NCBI RefSeq assembly: GCF_003989665.1
Contig: NZ_RZIJ01000002.1
Coordinates: 186,001-250,000, forward strand
Reading direction: 5' to 3'
Length of the DNA: 64,000 bases
From: Azospirillum doebereinerae
GTDB lineage: Bacteria; Pseudomonadota; Alphaproteobacteria; Azospirillales; Azospirillaceae
Positions 24,394 to 31,873 of this stretch are shown here, piece after piece; position 1 is the first letter of the stretch, and each line of letters starts with the position of its first letter. The position numbers and the translations under genes were made by a program. Below the pieces are notes generated by a model. That model was not told the DNA's origin and ran no database searches. It was given only the letters and a program-made list of their open reading frames with translations.

Positions 24394-25602
24394 ATGTTCA
24401 CGGGCATCAAAGCATTCTTCAAGGGGATCGAGCGCAAGAGCGATGACGGTTACGAGGTGCTGACCGGCGGCGCGCTGCCCACCGCTGCGGGGGTGTCCGT
24501 CTCGCCCGAGGCCGCCATGCGCTGTTCGGTCTCCTTCGCCTGCATCAAGGTGATTGCCGAGACCATCGAGCAACTGACCCCGCACCTGTACCGCCGCAAG
24601 GGCGACGACCGGGAGCGCGCCACCGACCATCCCCTCTCCGCGCTGGTGACCAAGGCCGCGAACGACTGGACCCCGGCCAGCGAGTTCCGCCTCGTGCTGG
24701 GAACCCACTTCGCCACCCACGGCAACGCCTACGCCTTCGTCAACCGCGACGCCGCCGGCCGGGTGGTGGAGCTGATCCCGCTCGATCCCCGCACCGTCTC
24801 CGTCCGTCAGGACCCGCGCACCATGGCGCCCGTCTACATGGTCGCCACCGGCAACCCGGCGCTGCCCGCCCGCGAGTATGACCGCTCCGAGATCCTGCAC
24901 ATCCGGGGCGTGGGGCTGGACGTTCACAAGGGCGCCTCGCCCGTCACGCTGGGCCGGGAGGCCATCGGCCTGTCCCTCACCCTGGAGCACCACTGCGGCT
25001 CCCTGTTCGGCAACGGCGCCAAGCCCTCGGGCATGTTGAAGGTCAAGGGCCGGCTGACCGAAGACCAGTTCCGCCGCGTCCGCTCCATGTTCTCCAACTT
25101 CTATCAGGGCGTGACCGGCAAGCGGACCATGATCCTGAGCGAGGACATGGACTTCCAACAGGTCCAGTTGAACAGCGTGGATGCGCAGACCTTGGAGATG
25201 CGCCGCTTTCAGGTGGAGGAGGTGAGCCGCTTCTGGCGGGTGCCGCTGCATCTGGTCAACGAGATGGACCGCGCCACCCACGCCAACGCGGAGAGCATGG
25301 GGCAGCAGTTCCTGACCTTCTGCATGCTGCCGATCCTGCGCCTGTGGTGCGACGCCATGGCGATTACGCTGCTGACGCCCGAGGAACGGGAAACCCTCTA
25401 CTTCGAGTTCCTGGTGGACGATCTGGCCCGCGCCGACATCGCCGCCCGCTTCACGGCGATGAGCAGCGCGATTTCCGCCGGCATCCTGAACCCGAACGAA
25501 GCCCGCGCCATGGAGAACCGCCCGCCCTATGCCGGGGGCGAGACCTTCATGCGCCCGGTCAACACCGCGCCGGCCCCGACCACGGAGCGCACCCATGCTT
25601 GA
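24394..25602 (+). CDS. Phage portal protein, HK97 family
   Basis: 402 residues, normal for HK97-type portals. The signature order is present: MRCSVSFACIKVIAETIEQLTPHLYRR in the N-terminal wing, HGNAYAFVNRD, VVELIPLDPRTV, EILHIRG, then the helical stem region SRFWRVPLHLVNEMDRATHANAESMGQQFLTFCMLPILRLWCDAM and ISAGILNPNEARAMENRPP. The product forms the dodecameric DNA channel of the head. The gene is first in the structural module and overlaps the capsid gene by eight bases. Intact, with chromosomal-style high GC. Confidence 0.95.
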   Translation: MFTGIKAFFKGIERKSDDGYEVLTGGALPTAAGVSVSPEAAMRCSVSFACIKVIAETIEQLTPHLYRRKGDDRERATDHPLSALVTKAANDWTPASEFRLVLGTHFATHGNAYAFVNRDAAGRVVELIPLDPRTVSVRQDPRTMAPVYMVATGNPALPAREYDRSEILHIRGVGLDVHKGASPVTLGREAIGLSLTLEHHCGSLFGNGAKPSGMLKVKGRLTEDQFRRVRSMFSNFYQGVTGKRTMILSEDMDFQQVQLNSVDAQTLEMRRFQVEEVSRFWRVPLHLVNEMDRATHANAESMGQQFLTFCMLPILRLWCDAMAITLLTPEERETLYFEFLVDDLARADIAARFTAMSSAISAGILNPNEARAMENRPPYAGGETFMRPVNTAPAPTTERTHA

Positions 25603-27172
25603 GGTGAAGGTCTCCCCCGAGGGCGAAGTGATCGGCTACGCCAGCCTGTTCGGAGGCCCGGCCGATGCAGTCAATGACGTGGTGCAGGCGGGCGCCTACC
25701 ACGCCAGCCTCACCGCCGGGCTGCCGCTGATGCTGCGCGAGCACAAGGGCTTGCCCATCGGCCGGTGGATCGAAGCCAGCGAGGACGACATCGGCTTGAA
25801 GGTTCGCGGCGTCGTGACCGATCCGGCGACGCTGGCGGACCTGCGCGGCGGCCGGCTCGATGGGCTGTCCATCGGCTTCGTCGCCACCAAGGCCCACCGC
25901 GACACCACCGGCCGGCGGGTGCTGGCCGAAGTCACCCTTCAGGAAGTCAGCATCGTGCGCCGTCCGGCATCGAGCCGGGCGCGGGTGCTGAGCGTGAAGT
26001 CTGCCCCGGCCGTGAGTGCGGCCAACACCGAGGAGAGCACCATGGAAGACGAGACCACCGCGCCCGATCTGGCCGCGCTGGAGACCAAGACGGCCGAGCT
26101 GGTGGCCGGGGTCGAGACCAAGATGACCGCCGCCATCACCACCGCGCTGGCGCCGCTCACCGACCGGCTGGGCAAGGTGGAAACCGCGCTGCGCCGGCCG
26201 GGCGCCCTGGTTCCCGAGAAGAAGGCGGACGAGGCGCCCGAGCGCAAGGCGTTCGAGGGCTATCTCCGTCACGGCGTGGCCGGGCTGGAGTTCGGCGAGG
26301 TGAAGTCCCTACGCACGGGCGACGATCCCAGCGCCGGCTATCTGGCGCCCGCCGAGTTCATCGCCGAGGTGGACAAGAACATCGTCCTGTGGTCGCCCGT
26401 GCGCCAGCTCGCCACGGTGCGCAGCACGGCGCGCGGTTCGGTGGAGTTGCCCAAGCGCATCGGCCGCCCCACCGCGACGTGGGTGGAGGAGCTGGAGGAC
26501 CGGGAGGACACCGAGACCGCCAGCCGCTACGGCAAGTCGGCCTACGAGGTGAAGGAGCTGACCGCCTTCATCGACGTGTCCTTCTCCACGCTGGAGGACG
26601 CCGCCGTCGATATCTTCGGCGAGCTGGCCGCCGACTTGGCGGAAGAGTTCGGGCAGGCCGAGGGCGAAGCCTTCGTCACCGGCAACGGCGTGAAGCGCCC
26701 CATGGGCTTCATGTCGGACACCAGCATCCCGACCGTGGCGAGCGGCGACGCGGCGAAGATCACCGCCGACTCGCTGATCGACCTGTTCCACGCGCTCCCC
26801 TCGCCCTACCGGACGAATGCCGTGTGGGGGATGAACTCCACCACGCTGGGGGCGATCCGCAAACTGAAGACCACCGGGGGCGAATACCTGCTGTCCATGT
26901 CGGGGCTGGCCGGCTCGCCCGTCACCACCATCCTGGGGCGGCCGGTGGTGGAGCTGCCCGACCTGCCCGACGTGGCCGGCGGCGCCGTGCCCCTGGTGTT
27001 CGGTGACTTCGCCCAAGGCTACCGGGTGTTCGACCGGGTGGGCTTCTCCCTGCTGCGCGACGACCTGACCCAGCGCACCAAGGGCAAGTGCCGTTTCCAC
27101 GCCCGCAAGCGGGTTGCCGGTGGTGTCCGCAAGTCGGAAGCGCTGCGCAAGCTGATCGTGGCCGCGAGTTGA
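25595..27172 (+). CDS. Prohead protease-major capsid fusion, HK97 family
   Basis: 525 residues. Residues 1-135 form an HK97 prohead protease with H50 (MLREHKGLPIG) and S92 (DGLSIGF). Residues 150-215 are a coiled-coil delta/scaffold segment, and 225-525 an HK97-fold capsid protein (SAGYLAPAEFIAEVDKNIVLWSPVRQLATV, FVTGNGVKRPMGFM, LGRPVVELPDLPDVAGG). The two are usually separate genes. An in-frame ATG at 26042 (M150) has GAGGAGA just upstream and would yield a free 376-residue capsid protein, close to the usual 385. Fusion may be cleaved by its own protease. Confidence 0.93.
   Translation: MLEVKVSPEGEVIGYASLFGGPADAVNDVVQAGAYHASLTAGLPLMLREHKGLPIGRWIEASEDDIGLKVRGVVTDPATLADLRGGRLDGLSIGFVATKAHRDTTGRRVLAEVTLQEVSIVRRPASSRARVLSVKSAPAVSAANTEESTMEDETTAPDLAALETKTAELVAGVETKMTAAITTALAPLTDRLGKVETALRRPGALVPEKKADEAPERKAFEGYLRHGVAGLEFGEVKSLRTGDDPSAGYLAPAEFIAEVDKNIVLWSPVRQLATVRSTARGSVELPKRIGRPTATWVEELEDREDTETASRYGKSAYEVKELTAFIDVSFSTLEDAAVDIFGELAADLAEEFGQAEGEAFVTGNGVKRPMGFMSDTSIPTVASGDAAKITADSLIDLFHALPSPYRTNAVWGMNSTTLGAIRKLKTTGGEYLLSMSGLAGSPVTTILGRPVVELPDLPDVAGGAVPLVFGDFAQGYRVFDRVGFSLLRDDLTQRTKGKCRFHARKRVAGGVRKSEALRKLIVAAS
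26030..26044 (+). promoter_or_regulatory. Internal ribosome-binding site and ATG for separate capsid product
   Basis: GAGGAGA (26030-26036) lies five bases before an in-frame ATG at 26042, exactly at the junction between protease and capsid delta domain. It would allow capsid protein to be made in excess over protease. Confidence 0.55.
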
Positions 27173-27185
27173 AGGAGGAACACCC

Positions 27186-27611
27186 ATGCGCGACCTGCTG
27201 AACAACATCCACCCCGTCACCGTCATCCCGCCGGGCACCGCGCCGACCGACAACACGCCCGTGGTGTCCGCCATCGTGGATCGGCTGGGCTTCGGCTCCG
27301 TGACCTTCGTCATCCTGGCGGGGGCGCTGGCCGATGCGGACGCCACCTTCACCGTGCGGATGGATCACGGCGACGCGGCCGATCTGTCCGACGCGGAGGC
27401 CGTGCCCGATGCGCTGCTGGTGGGCACCGAGGCCCTGGCCGGCTTCACTCACGCCGACGACGGCAAGGCCCGGAAGCTGGGCTATGTCGGGGGCAAGCGG
27501 TACCAGCGCCTCACCGTCACCCCGGCCGGCAACGCCAGCGCCGCGAACCTGGGGGCCGTGGCGATCCTCGGGCACCCGGTCAACGCCCCCACCGCCAACC
27601 CGCCGGCCTGA
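27186..27611 (+). CDS. Small head-module protein (decoration or connector candidate)
   Basis: 141 residues beginning 13 bases after the capsid gene, with GGAGGA upstream. Pattern MRDLLNNIHPVTVIPPGTAPTDNTPVVSAIVDRLGFGSVTFVILAGALADADATFTVRMDHGD...KRYQRLTVTP is familiar from alphaproteobacterial prophage structural clusters, where it is unnamed. Predicted beta-rich and soluble. Place after the capsid gene suggests a decoration or head-completion protein; it is the only candidate in the element for contacting a helper tail. Confidence 0.75.
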   Translation: MRDLLNNIHPVTVIPPGTAPTDNTPVVSAIVDRLGFGSVTFVILAGALADADATFTVRMDHGDAADLSDAEAVPDALLVGTEALAGFTHADDGKARKLGYVGGKRYQRLTVTPAGNASAANLGAVAILGHPVNAPTANPPA

Positions 27612-27612
27612 C

Positions 27613-27717
27613 GGTTACCCCGCCGGTTACCCCGGTTACCCCGACGCTTCGGGCCGGGGTAACCGGAGAACTACATGCAAAATCAACGCGGTAACCTCGG
27701 TTACCTCGGTTACCCCG
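27613..27717. repeat. GGTTACCCCG repeat cluster with hairpin
   Basis: Direct copies of GGTTACCCCG at 27613, 27625, 27634 and 27708, an inverted copy at 27655-27664, and shorter GGTAACC/GGTTACC units at 27690 and 27699. CCGGTTACCCCG (27623-27634) and CGGGGTAACCGG (27655-27666) form a perfect 12-bp stem. It lies just upstream of HNH and terS, where cos or pac sites often lie. A terminator or attenuator is the alternative. Confidence 0.6.
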
Positions 27718-27736
27718 GAAATCAGGTCACTCCCGC

Positions 27737-28057
27737 ATGCCGTACGCTCCGTCTCGTGTCTGCAAGTGCGGCGCCCTGGTCCCCGCCGGCCGGGCGTGCC
27801 CACGCTGTTCCAGGGCTGCCGAGGCCGCCCGCCCCAACCGTCACCAGCGCGGCTATGACTCGGACTGGTACCGGCTGCGTCGCGCCCATCTGGCGATGCA
27901 GCCCGGCTGCGTGGTCTGCGGATCGACCGAGGGCGTGGACGTGGACCACAAGGCCAGCATCCGGGAGCGACCGGAGGGGCGGCTTGACCCCGCGAACCTC
28001 CAGACCCTTTGCCGGCTGCACCACAACCGCAAAACCCACGGGAAAAGGCAGGGATAG
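27737..28057 (+). CDS. HNH endonuclease
   Basis: 106 residues. An N-terminal zinc-ribbon (CKCGALVPAGRACPRC) precedes the phage-type HNH core: NRHQRGYDSDWYRLRRAHLAMQPGCVVCGSTEGVDVDHKASIRERPEGRLDPANLQTLCRLHHNRKTHG, with CxxC, DHK, N and HHNRKT present. In HK97-type cos phages and in capsid-forming satellites, HNH proteins of this type act with the terminase in DNA cleavage during packaging. The gene sits directly before terS, supporting that role. Confidence 0.92.
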   Translation: MPYAPSRVCKCGALVPAGRACPRCSRAAEAARPNRHQRGYDSDWYRLRRAHLAMQPGCVVCGSTEGVDVDHKASIRERPEGRLDPANLQTLCRLHHNRKTHGKRQG

Positions 28058-28169
28058 CAAGGGGTTGGGGATAGGGGGTCTGCAATTTCCTGGAGCGGGG
28101 CCGGGTACCGGTTGGGGGTCTCGCTCCCGAGAGAGGCGAATTGAGCAAATCGGATAAGGGGATGGCGCG

Positions 28170-28571
28170 ATGCGTGGACGGAAACCGGAACTGAAGGCCA
28201 TCGAGGGCGGGCTTGCCCGGCTGCCGCCCGTGCCGTCCTGGCTTCCAGGCGAGGCGAAAGCCGAATGGCGCCGCGTCGTGCCGGGCTTGCGCGCCCGCAA
28301 GACGATCACCCGTGAAGACCTGCCCATGCTGGAGGCGTACTGCCTCGCCGCCGGCACCGTGCGCCGCATGCAGGCGACGCTTGCCAGCGAGGGCGACACC
28401 GTCACCAGCGCCAAGGGCGAGGTGCGGCGCCACCCCGCGTTCCAGACCATGTTCCAGGCCCTGACCGAAAGCCGCCGGCTGGCGGCCGAGCTGGGCTTGA
28501 CCCCGGCCAGCCGCAACAAGGCCGCTCCCACGGAAAACAGCGATGACGACCTATCCGACCTGGATCTCTGA
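28170..28571 (+). CDS. Terminase small subunit, P27 family
   Basis: 133 residues. The pattern RGRKPELKAIEGG near the start, then PSWLPGEAKAEWRRVVPGLRARKTITREDLPMLEAYCLAAGTVRRMQATLASEGDTVTSAKGEVRRHPAFQTMFQALTESRRLAAELGLTPASR, is typical of P27 small terminases, which recognise the packaging site. It overlaps the large subunit gene by 29 bases. 112 bases separate it from the HNH gene. Confidence 0.93.
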   Translation: MRGRKPELKAIEGGLARLPPVPSWLPGEAKAEWRRVVPGLRARKTITREDLPMLEAYCLAAGTVRRMQATLASEGDTVTSAKGEVRRHPAFQTMFQALTESRRLAAELGLTPASRNKAAPTENSDDDLSDLDL

Positions 28572-30135
28572 CGGCTCCGACATCCCCGACCCGCTGGGCT
28601 TCGGGCAACGCGCCGTCGATTTCCTGCGCGTGCTGCGCCACCCGAAATCGACCCTGCCCAAGCGCGGCTTCCAGCTCCACGACTTCCAAGAGCGCCTGGT
28701 CCGACGCATCTACGGCCCGCGCCACCCGGACGGCCGGCGCATCGTCCGCAACGTCGTCATGCTGCTGCCGCGCGGCGGGCGCAAGACCTCGCTTGGCGCC
28801 GGGCTGGGGCTGCTGCACACCATCGGCCCGGAGCGGGTGCCCGGCGGGCTGGCGCTGTTCGCCGCGTCGGATCGCGAACAGGCCCGCATCGGTTTCGAGG
28901 AGGCCGCCGGCATCTGCCGGGAGGACGCCCGCATCGGGGACAAGCTCCGGTTCATCGACTACCGGCACCGCATCGAGCATCCCAAGAGCGGGTGCCAGCT
29001 CCGGGCGATCTCCTGCGATGCGGCACGCTCGCACGGCACCACCCCCACCTTCGCCCTGGTGGACGAGCTGCACGCTTGGCCCAAGCGCGACCTGTGGGAC
29101 GTGATTCGCACGGGGCTGGTGAAGGTGCCCGGCTCCCTGTCTGTCGTCATCAGCACGGCCGGGCGCGGTCAGCAGAACGTCGCTCACGACATCGTGGATT
29201 ATGCCCGCCGCGTGGCCCGCGGTGAAATCGACGATCCCGGCACCCTGCCGGTGCTGTTCGAGACGGCGCCGGATGCGGACTGGCGCGACGAGCGGGTGTG
29301 GTTCCGGGCGAACCCCGGCTTGGTCCATGGCTTCCCCGATCTGGACGGGCTGCGGCAGCTCGCGCGGGAGGCCGAGAACCGGCCGGCGGATCGGGAGGCG
29401 TTCAAGCAACTGCATCTGAACGTGTGGCTCGATCACTCGACCGACCCGTTCGTGGAAATGCCGGTCTACGATCAAGGCGCGGCGCCGTTGGACCTCGACG
29501 CGCTGGCGGGAGCCCCATGCTGGCTGGGTGTGGACCTGTCGAGCAACAGCGACCTCACGGTGGTGGTGGCGTGCTGGCGGGTCGGGACGGGTTATGCGGT
29601 GCTGCCGCACTTCTTCTGCCCCGGCGACAACCTGCGTGGCCGACAGGACCGGGACGGGGTGCCCTATGTGCGCTGGGCGGCTGACGGGCTGATCGAGCCG
29701 ACGCCCGGCAACGTGGTGGACTTCCGCGCGGTGGAGGACTGCATCCGCGACCTGTGCGACCGCTTCAACGTGGTGTCGGTGGGGATCGACCCGCACTTGG
29801 CCCGCTCGACGCTGAACACGCTGACCGAGGACGGCTATCCGGCGGTGGAGGTACGGCAAGGCTGGATCACGATGGCGCCGGCGATCAAGGAGCTGGAGCG
29901 CGCCATCGTCGGGCGCCAGTTCCAGCACGGCGGGCACGAGGTGTTGCGCTGGTGCTTCGACAACATCCAAGTCGAGACCGACCGGGCCGGCAACCGGCTG
30001 TTCAGCAAGGGCAAGGCACGGGAGCGGATCGACGGGGCCGTGGCCTGCGCCATCGCCGTGTCGCTGGCGCAGCACGGCGAGGCGGGAGGCTCCATCTACG
30101 ATCTGGACTTGCCCGATGAAGAGTTCTTCGTCTGA
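28543..30135 (+). CDS. Terminase large subunit
   Basis: 530 residues. The ATPase has an unusual Walker A (LLPRGGRKTS, about 75-83, common in this family) and Walker B FALVDELHAW (D174, E175). The nuclease half carries GVDLSSNSDLTVVV (about 328-340), GIDPHLARS and a C-terminal ARERIDGAVACAIA motif. It drives DNA translocation and cutting at the portal. As the last gene of the element it ends about 30 bases before the right arm repeats; in most HK97-type phages it lies upstream of portal instead. Confidence 0.95.
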   Translation: MTTYPTWISDGSDIPDPLGFGQRAVDFLRVLRHPKSTLPKRGFQLHDFQERLVRRIYGPRHPDGRRIVRNVVMLLPRGGRKTSLGAGLGLLHTIGPERVPGGLALFAASDREQARIGFEEAAGICREDARIGDKLRFIDYRHRIEHPKSGCQLRAISCDAARSHGTTPTFALVDELHAWPKRDLWDVIRTGLVKVPGSLSVVISTAGRGQQNVAHDIVDYARRVARGEIDDPGTLPVLFETAPDADWRDERVWFRANPGLVHGFPDLDGLRQLAREAENRPADREAFKQLHLNVWLDHSTDPFVEMPVYDQGAAPLDLDALAGAPCWLGVDLSSNSDLTVVVACWRVGTGYAVLPHFFCPGDNLRGRQDRDGVPYVRWAADGLIEPTPGNVVDFRAVEDCIRDLCDRFNVVSVGIDPHLARSTLNTLTEDGYPAVEVRQGWITMAPAIKELERAIVGRQFQHGGHEVLRWCFDNIQVETDRAGNRLFSKGKARERIDGAVACAIAVSLAQHGEAGGSIYDLDLPDEEFFV

Positions 30136-30165
30136 TCCGGCGGGCGTGGCTGTGGATTGCCTCCC

Positions 30166-30185
30166 GTGGGTCCTGGGTGGGTCCT
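30166..30185. repeat. Right arm-type repeats
   Basis: GTGGGTCCTGGGTGGGTCCT, identical to 15512-15531 at the other end, holding TGGGTCCT at 30167-30174 and 30178-30185. It lies 60 bases inside the right att core. A third copy exists only on the left. Confidence 0.7.
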
Positions 30186-30244
30186 AAGGCTTTTCCAGCC
30201 CGCCGATCTCAAGCTGTCACGCTCGGGAAATATCGTTTACTTTC

Positions 30245-30303
30245 AGGATGGTGCGGGCGGCGGGGGTCGAACCCGCATGCCTTGCGGCGAGGGATTTTAA
30301 GTC
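30245..30303. repeat. Right attachment site within tRNA-Leu
   Basis: 59 bases identical to 15325-15383. This copy is continuous with the 5' half of the tRNA at 30304-30333, so the element restored the tRNA 3' end on integration. The crossover is expected near the anticodon loop. Confidence 0.93.
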
Positions 30304-30333
30304 CCTAGCGTCTACCTGTTTCGCCACGCCCGC
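30249..30333 (-). tRNA. tRNA-Leu (anticodon UAA)
   Basis: Read on the minus strand the 85-base gene starts GCGGGCGTGGCGAAACAGG, has the anticodon stem AGGGA/TCCCT with loop CTTAAAA (anticodon UAA), a long class II variable arm (CGCCGCAAGGCA), T arm GCGGGTTCGACCCCCGC and an encoded CCA. Acceptor strands GCGGGCG and CGCCCGC pair fully. The gene is intact although its 3' half is part of the integrated element's att site. Confidence 0.95.
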
Positions 30334-30518
30334 GCATCGTCCACGGAACACCGGAGCACCGCGTTGCGGCTTATCCCCTGGGTTGCATACGCTTGAATGC
30401 AACCCATCGTCCCGTCGCAATGACTTAGACAATCGGAGGGGAAAGGGTCAAGCCCCCTGCGCATTCCGCCGATCATTCCCATATTGGAAAGGCTGCAATC
30501 GGAGGAGTGGACGGGCGT

Positions 30519-30686
30519 ATGGAAACGGCGGATTGGATGTCGCTGATCGCGCTGGCGATGGTCGCCGTGCTGGTGGTGCCAAACGCGTTGCGGCGCAATC
30601 GGGGCACGGTGGTGCGCAACGCCGCGATCTGGCTGGGGCTGATCGTGGCGTTGGTCTGGGGCTACGAGCGGTTCGGTCCCTTCTAA
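30519..30686 (+). CDS. Small two-helix membrane protein
   Basis: 55 residues (METADWMSLIALAMVAVLVVPNALRRNRG, then AIWLGLIVALVWGYERFG). Two hydrophobic helices are separated by a basic loop. GGAGGAG lies 11 bases before the ATG. It is on the host side of the att site. No family recognised with confidence; the basic loop between the helices suggests both termini face the periplasm. Confidence 0.6.
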   Translation: METADWMSLIALAMVAVLVVPNALRRNRGTVVRNAAIWLGLIVALVWGYERFGPF

Positions 30687-30705
30687 AGTCGTTGTCCCGC
30701 CCCCG

Positions 30706-30951
30706 TCAGGGACGGTTGTCCTCGTTCAGCGTCATGATGCCGATGCCCATGGCAAGGCTGCCGAAGGTCAGCATCAGGCTGGCGTAGAGCATGACCACCG
30801 CGACCACGCCATACTCGCTGTTGCCGATCAAGGTTGCGAGCCGGGCGACGTCGAACCACAGAATACCGCTGCCCAGCACCACCGCGCCGGCGATGCCGGC
30901 CAGCAGATGGCGCAGGAGAAACAGCAACGCCGCTTTTTCAAAAGATTTCAT
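30706..30951 (-). CDS. Small membrane protein
   Basis: 81 residues from the ATG at 30951; the longer open frame continues upstream through another gene. Two or three hydrophobic helices (AALLFLLRHLLAGIAGAVVLGSGILWF and YGVVAVVMLYASLMLTFGSLAMGIGIMTL) make up most of it. It converges with the 55-residue gene and lies downstream of the CinA-type gene on the same strand. No family recognised. Confidence 0.65.
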   Translation of the reverse strand: MKSFEKAALLFLLRHLLAGIAGAVVLGSGILWFDVARLATLIGNSEYGVVAVVMLYASLMLTFGSLAMGIGIMTLNEDNRP

Positions 30952-31031
30952 GGCACGACGCCTGACATCGAAGGCCCTTGCACGGACAGGAATATGGAGC
31001 GGCCGGCGGGACAGGCAACCGGTCGGATGGC

Positions 31032-31784
31032 CTAGCCTTTCGTGCCGATTGTCACGTTGGGAGTTCCCCCGAGTTGGCGGATGATGCCACCCAGTTCCTC
31101 GGCCGCCGCGATCACCTCCTCCTCGTTGGTGCCGCGCAGGACGAGGCTGACGCCGAAGAAGCCGTGGCGGAAATAAGGATAGCTGCCGATCTCCAGATCC
31201 GGGTGGCGGTCCTGCAAGGCGCTGAGCTCGGCGGCGATCACGCCCTCTCCCAACTCGCAAGCCACGGTGCGGGCGTGCAACTGCGGTCCACCGGCCAGAC
31301 GCGGCAGGATGCCGTCCAGCATCGCCTGCATGATGTTCGGCACCCCCGCCATCACGAAGACGTTGCCGAGCTGGAAGCCGGGGGCCTGGCTGATCGGGTT
31401 GTCGATCAGGACGCCGCCGGCCGGGATGTTGGCCATGCGCAGCCGGGCCTCGTTCAGGTGGCCGGACGCGTAATGCCGCTCCAGCCGGGCGACGGCCTCC
31501 GGGTTGCGCTCCAGCGCGACGCCAAAGGCCTTGGCGACGCAGGCCGAGGTGATGTCGTCGTGGGTCGGGCCGATGCCGCCGGTGGTGAAGACGTAGGTGT
31601 AGCGGGCGCGCAGCGCGTTCACCGCCGCGACGATCTCCTCCTCCAGGTCCGGGACGACGCGGGCCTCGCGCAGGCGGACCCCGATGCCGGACAGCGCCTC
31701 CGCGATGTGGCCGAGGTTGGCGTCCTTGGTCCGGCCCGACAGGATCTCGTTGCCGATGACGAGCACGGCGGCGGTGGGGTTCAT
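31032..31784 (-). CDS. CinA-type molybdopterin-binding domain protein
   Basis: 250 residues. The MoCF/MoaB-type fold is clear: [23 protein letters not shown] at the start, [25 protein letters not shown] and [39 protein letters not shown]. It has the first domain of CinA but lacks the C-terminal nicotinamide-nucleotide amidohydrolase domain, as in many alphaproteobacterial homologues. CinA N-domains act as ADP-ribose pyrophosphatases; that activity is plausible here but unproven. Divergent from sfsA. Confidence 0.87.
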   Translation of the reverse strand: MNPTAAVLVIGNEILSGRTKDANLGHIAEALSGIGVRLREARVVPDLEEEIVAAVNALRARYTYVFTTGGIGPTHDDITSACVAKAFGVALERNPEAVARLERHYASGHLNEARLRMANIPAGGVLIDNPISQAPGFQLGNVFVMAGVPNIMQAMLDGILPRLAGGPQLHARTVACELGEGVIAAELSALQDRHPDLEIGSYPYFRHGFFGVSLVLRGTNEEEVIAAAEELGGIIRQLGGTPNVTIGTKG

Positions 31785-31873
31785 CGCGGGGAAGCTCCGG
31801 GCTGGTGAGCGCGCCCCGGCCGGAGGGCTGGGTCTTGCGCGCGAACGGGGGCGGGGTTAGCGTCGCGCCCAAG

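Larger units (their letters stand above)
15325..30303. mobile_element. tRNA-Leu-integrated capsid-forming phage satellite (cf-PICI-like), about 14.9 kb
   Basis: The element is bounded by a 59-bp perfect direct repeat (15325-15383 and 30245-30303) derived from the 3' half of tRNA-Leu. It holds a tyrosine integrase at the left end, TGGGTCCT arm repeats inside both ends, a toxin-antitoxin-like pair, a leftward XRE repressor with a palindromic operator, rightward regulators, an initiator gene with internal iterons, then portal, protease-capsid, a small head-like protein, HNH, TerS and TerL. Tail, tape-measure, baseplate and lysis genes are absent, and no room remains for them. This matches capsid-forming phage-inducible chromosomal islands; a deleted prophage is the alternative. 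Confidence 0.8.

Noticed and set aside
27613..27717. CRISPR-like array of GGTTACCCCG units
   Set aside because: Units are about 10 bases with irregular, overlapping spacing; more like a packaging site or hairpin.
15325..30303. Complete, autonomous prophage
   Set aside because: No tail, tape-measure, baseplate, holin or endolysin gene is present, and every gap is too small to hide them.
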